The position numbers and the translations under genes are program-made. Below are positions 5,936-11,472 of a stretch of 11,472 nt of DNA, in pieces; the stretch's first letter is position 1; the number at the start of each line of letters is the position of its first letter. The notes beneath the pieces are model-generated. The model did no database searches. It saw nothing but the letters and a program-made list of their open reading frames with translations, and had not been told where the DNA came from. Source of the stretch: Pseudomonadota bacterium (GTDB taxonomy: Bacteria; Pseudomonadota; Alphaproteobacteria; Rhizobiales; Pleomorphomonadaceae); assembly GCA_023436885.1 (NCBI GenBank), contig JAEZHI010000030.1, positions 1 through 11,472 of the forward strand. Reading direction: 5' to 3'.

Positions 5936-7336
5936 TCACGGCTGCGGATCGACCCATCCGCCGGCCGGCTCGAAGCCGGCCATGGCTTCGCGCGGTCCCC
6001 ATGTCCCCGGCTTGTAGACGGACGGGGCAATGCCGGCGTCGAGCACCGGCTCGACGATCTGCCAGGCAAGTTCCGCCATGTCCTCGCGGGTAAACAGCTG
6101 ACGGCGTCCGTTCATGGCATCGCCGATCAGCCGCTCGTAGGGCAGCATGTTGTCCATGTCGTCACTGAAGGCGGTCAGCTCCACGGGTTCGCCGACCATG
6201 TTGCCGCCATTGACCTTGCGGCGGGCACCGATACCGATCGATACCTTGGGTCCAAGACGGAAGCGCATGAAGTTGGCTTCGCCGGGGCGGATCGGATCGA
6301 ACACATCGAGCGGCGGACGCTTGAAGCGGACCACGACTTCGGTGGAGCGCACCGGCAGGTTCTTGCCAGCGCGAATGTAGAAGGGCACGCCCTGCCAGCG
6401 CCAGGTGTCGATGAACAGGCGCACCGCCACGAAGGTCTCCACGCGCGAGTTTGGCGCGACGCCGGGCTCGTTGCGGTAACCCTCGAACTGGCCGCGGACC
6501 ACATCGCGCTCCTCAAGCGGACGGATGGCTTTCAGCACCTGGACCTTCTCGTCGATCAGATCGTCGGAGAGGGCATTGACCGGCGGCTCGGTGGCGAGCA
6601 GCAAGAGGATGTTGACGAGGTGGTTCTGCACCACGTCGCGCAGCGCGCCGACTTCCTCATAGAAGCGGCCGCGACCTTCCACGCCGAAATTCTCGGCCAT
6701 GGTGATCTGCACGCTGTCGATGTAGTTGCGGTTCCAAAGCGGCTCGAGGAAGGAGTTGGCGAAGCGGAAATACAGAAGGTTCTGGATCGCTTCCTTGCCG
6801 AGATAGTGGTCGATGCGGAAGATGTCGTCTTCCTTGAAGACGACGTGCAGCACGCGGTTAAGATCCTGCGCCGACTGCAGGTCGCGGCCGAACGGCTTTT
6901 CGACCATCAGTCTCGCGCCGACCGAAAGATTGGCCTGCTTGAGGCCGGCCGTGACCGAGGCAAACATCGACGGCGGGATGGCGAGGTAGTAGAGCACGCG
7001 CCGCCGGTCGGACAGGGCTTCGCCCAGCCGGGTGAACGTCTCCGGATCCTGGTAATCACCCGGAACGAAGCGGACCAGACTGGCAAACTTGGAGAACGTC
7101 GCCTCGTCGATGGTTCCCGTGGCAGCCGCAATGCTGTCGCGGGCGCGCTCCAACAGCTTCTCGACGCTCCATCCCTCGCGAGCGACGCCGACGATCGGCT
7201 CATTGAGATTGCCGCGCCGGACCATCTGGTAAAGCGATGGGAAGATCATCTTCCGGGCGAGGTCACCGGTGGCGCCGAAGATGACGAGAGCGTCAGAACG
7301 GCCGTTGCGGGGGGCTTCCTTGGTGGTCTTGGGCAT
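5936..7336 (-). CDS. zwf: Glucose-6-phosphate 1-dehydrogenase
   Basis: 466 aa, slightly shorter than the usual 480-500. It oxidises glucose 6-phosphate to 6-phosphoglucono-lactone with NADP+, the entry step of the oxidative pentose phosphate and Entner-Doudoroff routes, in the cytoplasm. Visible signatures are the Rossmann motif GATGDLARKM (21-30), EKPFG (146-150), the substrate-site motif RIDHYLGKE (174-182) and QNHL with the expected catalytic His at 239, then WRWQGVPFYIRAGK (312-325) and the C-terminal YKPGTWGP (441-448). The start is MPKTTKEAP at 7336, with AAGGAAGG 8 nt upstream. The frame stays open to 7546, but that part overlaps gnd and is not Zwf-like. The gnd stop and zwf start are separated by one nucleotide, so translation is probably coupled. 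No 6-phosphogluconolactonase gene follows; the frame ends near a terminator. Confidence 0.95.
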   Translation of the reverse strand: MPKTTKEAPRNGRSDALVIFGATGDLARKMIFPSLYQMVRRGNLNEPIVGVAREGWSVEKLLERARDSIAAATGTIDEATFSKFASLVRFVPGDYQDPETFTRLGEALSDRRRVLYYLAIPPSMFASVTAGLKQANLSVGARLMVEKPFGRDLQSAQDLNRVLHVVFKEDDIFRIDHYLGKEAIQNLLYFRFANSFLEPLWNRNYIDSVQITMAENFGVEGRGRFYEEVGALRDVVQNHLVNILLLLATEPPVNALSDDLIDEKVQVLKAIRPLEERDVVRGQFEGYRNEPGVAPNSRVETFVAVRLFIDTWRWQGVPFYIRAGKNLPVRSTEVVVRFKRPPLDVFDPIRPGEANFMRFRLGPKVSIGIGARRKVNGGNMVGEPVELTAFSDDMDNMLPYERLIGDAMNGRRQLFTREDMAELAWQIVEPVLDAGIAPSVYKPGTWGPREAMAGFEPAGGWVDPQP

Positions 7337-7337
7337 G

Positions 7338-8363
7338 TCAGTGACCTTCCTTCTTTTCGATGTGGCCACCGAAGGCCTGGCGCATGGCCGAAAGCACCTT
7401 GTTGGCGAACTCGTCATTGCCGCGCGACGTGAAGCGGCTGAATAGGGACGAAGACAGCACGGGCACGGGCACACCGGTGTCGATGGCCGCCTGCAGCGTC
7501 CAACGCCCTTCGCCGGAATCGGCGACATGACCCTGATAGTTGGCAAGGTTCGGATCGGCCGAGAGCGCCGAGGCGGTCAGGTCGAGCAGCCAGGAACTGA
7601 TGACGCTGGCGTGCCGCCAGACTTCGGTGATAGCCGCGACGTCAAAGTCGTAGCGGTAATATTGCGGCTCATCGAGCGGGCTGGTCTCGGCATCGGCCTT
7701 GCGCGCCACCGAACCGGCATTGGCCGATTTCAAGATGTTGAGCCCTTCGGCATAGGCGGCCATCATGCCGTACTCGATGCCGTTGTGGATCATCTTGACG
7801 AAATGGCCCGCGCCGGCCGGCCCGGCATGGATGTAGCCGAGCTCGACCCGCGGGTCGGCCCCCTCCCTGCCGGGGGTGACCGGGATGTCGCCGCGGCCGG
7901 GCGCGAGCGCGGCAAAGATCGGGTCGAGATGGTCGACCGCGCCCTTGTCGCCGCCGATCATCAGGCAGTAGCCCCGCTCGAGCCCCCACACGCCCCCCGA
8001 GGTGCCCACGTCGACATAGCGGATGCCGAGCCGCGCGAACTCGGCGGCGCGCCGCATGTCGTCCTTGTAGTAGCTGTTGCCGCCGTCGATGAGGATGTCG
8101 CCCTCGGCGAGGCAGTTGCTGAGATGGACGAGCGTGCCCTCGGTGATCTTGCCGGCCGGCAGCATCACCCAGATGGCGCGCGGCGTCTCGGTGAGGGCCT
8201 CGACGAGGCCCTCCAGCGTCTCGACGGGACGGGCCCCGTCGCGGCCGAGCGCGGCCCGCGCCCCGGCGTCGATGTCGTAGGCCGCCACGTCATGGCCCGC
8301 CCGCATCAGCCGTTTGGCGATATTGCCGCCCATGCGCCCTAACCCGACAATGCCGATCTGCAT
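7338..8363 (-). CDS. gnd: 6-phosphogluconate dehydrogenase, decarboxylating, NAD-type
   Basis: 341 aa, the short form of the enzyme (about 300-340 aa, versus about 470 for the NADP-dependent form). It converts 6-phosphogluconate to ribulose 5-phosphate and CO2. Rossmann motif GLGRMGGNIAKRL is at 7-19; D30 at the end of beta2 (AAYDIDAG) points to NAD+ rather than NADP+, by inference. DGGNSYYKDD (93-102), DVGTSGGVWGLERGYCLMIGG (118-138) and GHFVKMIHNGIEYGMM (186-201) carry the substrate and catalytic residues, with K190 and N194 in the usual places. The start ATG at 8363 has GGAG 6 nt before it; the frame is open far upstream, but that stretch is antisense to the next genes. First gene of a gnd-zwf operon. 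Base composition changes sharply inside it near 7800: the part coding for residues 1 to about 190 is near 73% GC, the rest near 62%. Confidence 0.93.
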   Translation of the reverse strand: MQIGIVGLGRMGGNIAKRLMRAGHDVAAYDIDAGARAALGRDGARPVETLEGLVEALTETPRAIWVMLPAGKITEGTLVHLSNCLAEGDILIDGGNSYYKDDMRRAAEFARLGIRYVDVGTSGGVWGLERGYCLMIGGDKGAVDHLDPIFAALAPGRGDIPVTPGREGADPRVELGYIHAGPAGAGHFVKMIHNGIEYGMMAAYAEGLNILKSANAGSVARKADAETSPLDEPQYYRYDFDVAAITEVWRHASVISSWLLDLTASALSADPNLANYQGHVADSGEGRWTLQAAIDTGVPVPVLSSSLFSRFTSRGNDEFANKVLSAMRQAFGGHIEKKEGH

Positions 8364-8450
8364 TCTGCTCTCCGTAGTGGCCACAGCCGTGCGGAATGTT
8401 ATACGCGACAACATGAGGCGGGAGCCAAGGCCCGCGAGGAGGACTGTACT
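8364..8450. promoter_or_regulatory. Divergent control region between gnd and the SDR gene
   Basis: This 87-nt gap should hold promoters for both directions. On the minus strand, TATAAC (complement of 8398-8403) with TTGGCT (complement of 8423-8428) at 19-nt spacing is a plausible gnd promoter with a leader of about 28 nt. A dyad ATGTT-N9-AACAT at 8396-8414 overlaps the -10 and could be an operator. An AGGAGG at 8437-8442 is the ribosome binding site of the SDR gene, 8 nt from its ATG. Confidence 0.4.
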
Positions 8451-9320
8451 ATGCATGTAGTGGTGACCGGGGCTGCCGGTAATCTGGGGACCAAGCTGCG
8501 GCAGGCACTGGAGCGGGCCGACTGGGTCACGCAGATCACCGGCATCGACATGAAGCCCTTCGAGGCTTCGGGCAAGTCGAAGTCGGTGGTCGCCGACCTT
8601 GCCGATCCGCGCGACGAGCGCTGGCTCGCGCCGGTGCGCGCCGCCGACGGCATCGTGCATTATGCCTCGGCCAACCCGGCTCCGACCTCGAGCTGGGCCG
8701 AATCGGCGAAGTCCTTCGACATGACGGCGAACCTGCTCGAGAACGCCGGCGGCGGCACCAGGCCCTGCCGCTTCGTCTTCGCCTCGTCGAACCACGCGAT
8801 GGGCGGCTACAAGGACGAGCCGCTGCCCGAGGGCGAGAAGCTGCGCATGTCGACGCCGCAAAAGAGCGGCACGCGCTACTGGGACGGCGCGATGTACCGC
8901 TGGGGCGCCGCCTATGGCGCGACCAAGATGCTGGGCGAGCGCGTCTGCATGGCGCGGGCCTATGCCACGAACGGGCGCATCACCGCGGTCGCGACCCGCA
9001 TCGGCTGGTGCCAGGGCGGCGCGAACCTCGCAACGACCCTCACCGACGGCGGCGGCGGCGCCGGCGAGCCGGATCCGACCGGGCTGGCGCGCAACGCCAA
9101 GTGGTATCGCGACATGTGGCTCTCGAACGGCGACCACGAGCGGCTGATGCTCGCGGCGCTGACCGCCGACGCCGGCAAGTGGCCGTCCCCGGCGATCGTC
9201 GTCAACGGCATGTCGAACAATTCGGGCATGCCGTGGGACCTCGAGGATGGCCGCAACTGGATCGGCTACGACCCGCAGGACGACGTCTGGGCCGACCTGC
9301 GCAAGGCCGGCAAGGCCTGA
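8451..9320 (+). CDS. NAD(P)-dependent extended SDR, uronate dehydrogenase-like
   Basis: 289 aa. An N-terminal Rossmann fold begins MHVVVTGAAGNLGTKL (glycine motif at 7-13), and the SDR catalytic pair Y155/K159 lies in AAYGATKMLGE. The upstream FASSNHAMGGY (110-120) supplies the catalytic Ser and closely resembles the ASSNH segment of uronate dehydrogenases. The RIGWCQGGAN, RDMWLSNGDHERL and PQDDVWADL segments match the general Udh plan (RIG..., WLS..D..RL, PQDDA...). Uronate dehydrogenase oxidises hexuronates to lactones with NAD+ and is usually about 265 aa; here extra segments at about 130-152 and 190-215 suggest a related but possibly different substrate. Cytoplasmic, no signal peptide. 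Strong AGGAGG at 8437-8442 supports the start. Divergent from gnd, so a role in sugar-acid metabolism is plausible but inferred. High GC (about 70%) like genes to its right. Confidence 0.82.
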   Translation: MHVVVTGAAGNLGTKLRQALERADWVTQITGIDMKPFEASGKSKSVVADLADPRDERWLAPVRAADGIVHYASANPAPTSSWAESAKSFDMTANLLENAGGGTRPCRFVFASSNHAMGGYKDEPLPEGEKLRMSTPQKSGTRYWDGAMYRWGAAYGATKMLGERVCMARAYATNGRITAVATRIGWCQGGANLATTLTDGGGGAGEPDPTGLARNAKWYRDMWLSNGDHERLMLAALTADAGKWPSPAIVVNGMSNNSGMPWDLEDGRNWIGYDPQDDVWADLRKAGKA

Positions 9321-9473
9321 TGCCAGATGGCGGCGGGGCAAGGCCCTGCCGCCTCCGGCGAGGCGGCGCCGGCCGCCTCGCGACCGGCCCGCACCTGCTC
9401 GCGCGGCCGGCCCAATCCAGTTCCAACCGGCGGCCGCCTGGGCTAGTTTCCCCGCGACTTGAAAGAGGGTTCC
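9321..9473 (+). promoter_or_regulatory. GC-rich spacer with two tandem hairpins
   Basis: No gene was recognised here. Hairpin one pairs GGCGGCGGGG (9329-9338) with CCCTGCCGCC (9344-9353), 10 bp with one G-U, starting 9 nt after the SDR stop. Hairpin two pairs GCGAGGCGGC (9358-9367) with GCCGCCTCGC (9372-9381), a perfect 10 bp. Neither is followed by a U-run. Because both have GGCGGC on the 5' side and GCCGCC on the 3' side, the arms can also pair across, giving alternative folds. GAGGG at 9465-9469 is the ribosome binding site of the next gene. Confidence 0.5.
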
Positions 9474-10772
9474 ATGAGCTTTTCCGACCTTTACGCCCGC
9501 CTCGTCGCCTGGATCGGCGCCGGCGCCATCCTCGCCCGCAGCTTCAACGAGCCGAAGCGCGCGCCCGTCTATGGCGGCACTCCCGACATCCCCGAGGCCA
9601 AGCCGCAGGCCATTCCGACGCTGAAGATGCCGACCGCGCGCGGCTGGTCGGGCGACCACAAGCCGACCGCCGCCGCCGGCCTCAGGGTCAACGCCTTCGC
9701 CAAGGGCCTGCGCCACCCGCGCTGGATGCACGTGCTGCCCAATGGCGACGTGCTCGTCGCCGAGGCGCTCTCCACCCCCGGCGGCATCAAGACCCCGTTC
9801 GACTATGCCATCTTCACCACGATGAAGCGCGCCGGGGCGGTGGGTGACAGCCCCAACCGCATCACGCTGCTGCGCGACGCCGACGGCGACGGCGTGGCCG
9901 AGGTCCGCCATACCCTCATCGACGGGCTGAACCAGCCCTTCGGCATGCAGCTGATCGGCGAGACGCTCTATGTCGGCAATACCGACGGCGTCTATGCCTA
10001 CCCCTTCAAGCCGGGCGACACGCGGATCACCGCTCCCGGCAGGAAGCTGATGGACACCAAGCCCGGCGGCCACTGGACGCGGAGCCTGCTGGCCAGCCCC
10101 GACAAGACCAAGCTCTATGTCGGCGTCGGCTCGCTCTCCAACATCGGCGACCACGGCATGGCGGCCGAGGAAGGCCGCGCCTGCATCTTCGAGCTCGACC
10201 TCGCCACCGGCCAGCACCGCATCTTCGCGGGCGGCCTGCGCAACCCCGTCGGCCTCGCCTTCGAGCCGACCACCGGCGCGCGCTGGACCGTGGTCAACGA
10301 GCGCGACGGCATCGGCGACGAGACGCCGCCGGACTACCTGACCTCGGTCAAGGACGGCGGCTTTTACGGCTGGCCCTATTCGTACTGGGGCCAGATCGTC
10401 GACCACCGCGTGCCGCAGGACCCGGCCATGGTCGCGAGGGCCACGGCGCCCGACTACGCGCTGGGCGGGCACACCGCCTCGCTCGGCCTCTGCTGGCTGC
10501 CCGAGGGTACGCTCCCCGGCTTCCCGCAGGGCATGGCCATCGGCCAGCACGGCTCGTGGAACCGCTCGACCCTGTCGGGCTACAAGCTCGCCTTCGTGCC
10601 CTTCGCCGACGGCAAGCCGAACGGCACGCCCCGCGAGATCCTGACCGGCTTCCTCTCGCCCGACGAGAAGGACTCCTATGGCCGCCCGGTCGGCGTGGTC
10701 ATCGGCCCGGATGGCTCGGTGCTGCTCGCCGACGACGTCGGCGACGTGATCTGGCGCGTTACCGGCGCCTGA
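9474..10772 (+). CDS. Sorbosone dehydrogenase-type PQQ beta-propeller protein
   Basis: 432 aa. The sequence follows the sorbosone dehydrogenase / soluble aldose dehydrogenase family, six-bladed beta-propellers that oxidise sugars or sugar aldehydes with PQQ. Markers are LRHPRWMHVLPNGDVLVAEA (about 77-96), a Ca-site-like RDADGDG, GLNQPFGM, GGHWTRSLLASPD with the likely catalytic His, GLRNPVGLAFEP with the Arg-Asn expected at PQQ, GFYGWPYSYWG, GQHGSWNRS and the closing GRPVGVVIGPDGSVLLADDVGDVIWRV. The N-terminus has a short hydrophobic run (LVAWIGAGAILA) but no clear cleavage site or lipobox, so export is uncertain; family members normally work in the periplasm. Start ATG 9474 has GAGGG just upstream; a TTG at 9459 is in frame but lacks support. 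Real substrate unknown. Follows the SDR gene on the same strand after 153 nt of hairpin-rich spacer, so co-transcription is possible, not certain. Confidence 0.85.
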   Translation: MSFSDLYARLVAWIGAGAILARSFNEPKRAPVYGGTPDIPEAKPQAIPTLKMPTARGWSGDHKPTAAAGLRVNAFAKGLRHPRWMHVLPNGDVLVAEALSTPGGIKTPFDYAIFTTMKRAGAVGDSPNRITLLRDADGDGVAEVRHTLIDGLNQPFGMQLIGETLYVGNTDGVYAYPFKPGDTRITAPGRKLMDTKPGGHWTRSLLASPDKTKLYVGVGSLSNIGDHGMAAEEGRACIFELDLATGQHRIFAGGLRNPVGLAFEPTTGARWTVVNERDGIGDETPPDYLTSVKDGGFYGWPYSYWGQIVDHRVPQDPAMVARATAPDYALGGHTASLGLCWLPEGTLPGFPQGMAIGQHGSWNRSTLSGYKLAFVPFADGKPNGTPREILTGFLSPDEKDSYGRPVGVVIGPDGSVLLADDVGDVIWRVTGA

Positions 10773-10790
10773 GCCTGAACGCCGGGACGA

Positions 10791-10816
10791 CCCCTCTCCC
10801 CCCGGGGGGAGGGGGG
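10791..10816. terminator. GC-only 13-bp palindrome after the PQQ protein gene
   Basis: 10791-10803 is the near-perfect reverse complement of 10804-10816 (13 bp with a single G-U pair and almost no loop), built of C-runs then G-runs. It starts 18 nt after the stop codon. No U-run follows. It could be a terminator, a 3'-end stabiliser, or one of the C-run/G-run palindromes scattered in high-GC alphaproteobacterial genomes. Confidence 0.5.
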
Positions 10817-10981
10817 CGCCCGTCATCGGCCAGGGTGGCGCGGGAGCCCGCGCTTACGGCTCGTTAAGCTTACTCTCATCTCAAGCACCGCCGTTCACCA
10901 ATCGTAACCATCGCCCTGCGTAGCCTGCTCGCCGGTTGTGTCCCGCCAGATAGCACGGCGGATTCCATGGGGGCATTGGAT
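10817..10981 (+). other. Spacer upstream of the TPR lipoprotein gene
   Basis: No gene was recognised here. Composition falls around 10860-10930 (GTTAAGCTTACTCTCATCTC), as expected for a promoter region, but no consensus -35/-10 pair can be named. GGGGG at 10969-10973 is a possible ribosome binding site for the ATG at 10982. Confidence 0.4.
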
Positions 10982-11472
10982 ATGAGGCACTGCGTCGGCA
11001 GGTCGGTCAGGTTCGGGCTGTTCGCCGTGGCGCTGGCAGCGGGAGCGGCTTCGCTCTCGGCCTGCAGCTCGGTGGGCCAGTCCGCGTTCGGCAGCAGCAA
11101 GCTCGAGGTCGCCGAACTCTCCAATATCGGCGACTACACCGCCGAGCGGGCGCTCTCGGAAGGGCGCGCGCATTTCCGCAATGCCGACTACGGGCACTCG
11201 GCCGCCTTCTACAAGCGGGCCGTGGAGCTCGCGCCCGGGGACGCGCAGGCCTATGTCGGCCTCTCGGCCTCCTATGACCGGCTCGGCCGCTTCGACCTTG
11301 CCGACCGCGTCTATGCCTCGCTCTACAAGATCACCGGCGGCACGGCCCAGTACTACAACAACCTGGGCTACTCGTTCATGCTGCGCGGCAAGCTGGGCGA
11401 GGCCCTCGCCAACTTCCGGCGGGCCCAGAGCCTCGATCCGCAGAGCCTCGTGATCGCCAACAACATCCAGAT
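10982..11472 (+). CDS. TPR-repeat lipoprotein, possibly TadD-like (5' part only)
   Basis: 163 codons are visible before the window ends; the frame is still open. Residues 1-27 form a lipoprotein signal peptide: basic MRHCVGRSVR, hydrophobic FGLFAVALAAGAASL, and lipobox LSAC with C28 as the lipidated residue, followed by SS (outer membrane sorting is likely by the usual rule, since no Asp follows). After a linker come tetratricopeptide repeats: ALSEGRAHFRNADYGHSAAFYKRAVELAPGD, AQAYVGLSASYDRLGRFDLADRVYASLYKITGG and AQYYNNLGYSFMLRGKLGEALANFRRAQSLDPQS. Such proteins scaffold envelope assemblies. The NNLGYS...RG...A...F..A..LDP...IANN wording recalls TadD of Flp/Tad pilus loci, but no other tad gene is in the window. 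An in-frame ATG at 10967 is an alternative start adding MGALD. High GC like its left neighbours. Confidence 0.85.
   Translation, partial: MRHCVGRSVRFGLFAVALAAGAASLSACSSVGQSAFGSSKLEVAELSNIGDYTAERALSEGRAHFRNADYGHSAAFYKRAVELAPGDAQAYVGLSASYDRLGRFDLADRVYASLYKITGGTAQYYNNLGYSFMLRGKLGEALANFRRAQSLDPQSLVIANNIQ

Noticed and set aside
7337..7546. 70-codon N-terminal extension of zwf
   Set aside because: It overlaps gnd in another frame and is not Zwf-like; MPKTTKEAP at 7336 has an AAGGAAGG ribosome binding site and leads straight into the GATGDLA motif.
9008..9847. A 279-codon plus-strand frame across the SDR/PQQ gene junction
   Set aside because: Arg-rich out-of-frame translation overlapping two well-supported genes and crossing the hairpin spacer.
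8364..10826. Open minus-strand frame extending gnd upstream by about 820 codons
   Set aside because: It runs antisense to the SDR and PQQ-type genes, has the same mirror-frame composition, and gnd has a proper start with a ribosome binding site at 8363.
1..11472. CRISPR array, insertion sequence, phage or toxin-antitoxin/defence system
   Set aside because: No regularly spaced repeats, transposase, integrase or defence-type protein was seen. The two small genes look like homologous copies, not a toxin-antitoxin pair.

Overview
The window reads as chromosomal DNA of a high-GC alphaproteobacterium, probably a member of the Hyphomicrobiales (Rhizobiales). The evidence is overall GC above 60%, a GCATCGGA...TCCGATGC palindrome at 164-208 that resembles intergenic repeats common in rhizobial genomes, rhizobial-type small proteins, and Hyphomicrobiales-like Zwf/Gnd proteins. 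No species name can be supported from the sequence alone.

Layout. (1) 4-156 encodes a 50-aa arginine-rich small protein, followed by a REP-like palindrome and a long hairpin. (2) 472-2469 (-) encodes a 665-aa flavin/Fe-S enoate reductase that ends at a perfect 14-bp terminator hairpin. It is divergent from a LysR regulator at 2616-3491 (+). (3) 3639-3797 is a second copy of the small protein gene, with the same 3' hairpin. (4) After a leader of about 360 nt rich in inverted repeats comes a triple-PAS diguanylate cyclase, 4160-5857. (5) A bidirectional terminator separates it from the convergent gnd-zwf operon (8363 to 5936, minus strand), which covers two steps of the oxidative pentose phosphate pathway. 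(6) Divergent from gnd are an extended SDR resembling uronate dehydrogenase (8451-9320), a sorbosone-dehydrogenase-type PQQ beta-propeller protein (9474-10772), and the 5' part of a TPR lipoprotein that runs off the window (10982 onward).

How the genes may work together. The enoate reductase and LysR look like a substrate-inducible pair for reducing alpha,beta-unsaturated acids. gnd and zwf are almost certainly co-transcribed, with one nucleotide between stop and start. Together they would make NADPH (Zwf) and probably NADH (Gnd, with an Asp at the end of beta2). The SDR and PQQ-type protein could be sugar or uronate oxidation functions, but that is inferred from families and neighbourhood only.

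The most notable signals are: the duplicated small gene with a conserved 3' stem-loop flanking the reductase/LysR pair; an abrupt rise in base composition inside gnd near 7800, which splits the window into a roughly 62% GC left part and a roughly 71% GC right part (hand counts of selected lines) and suggests recombination or an assembly join; and a Shine-Dalgarno separated from the reductase start by a hairpin that would restore normal spacing when folded. No convincing defence system, CRISPR array, insertion sequence or RNA gene of a known class was seen.
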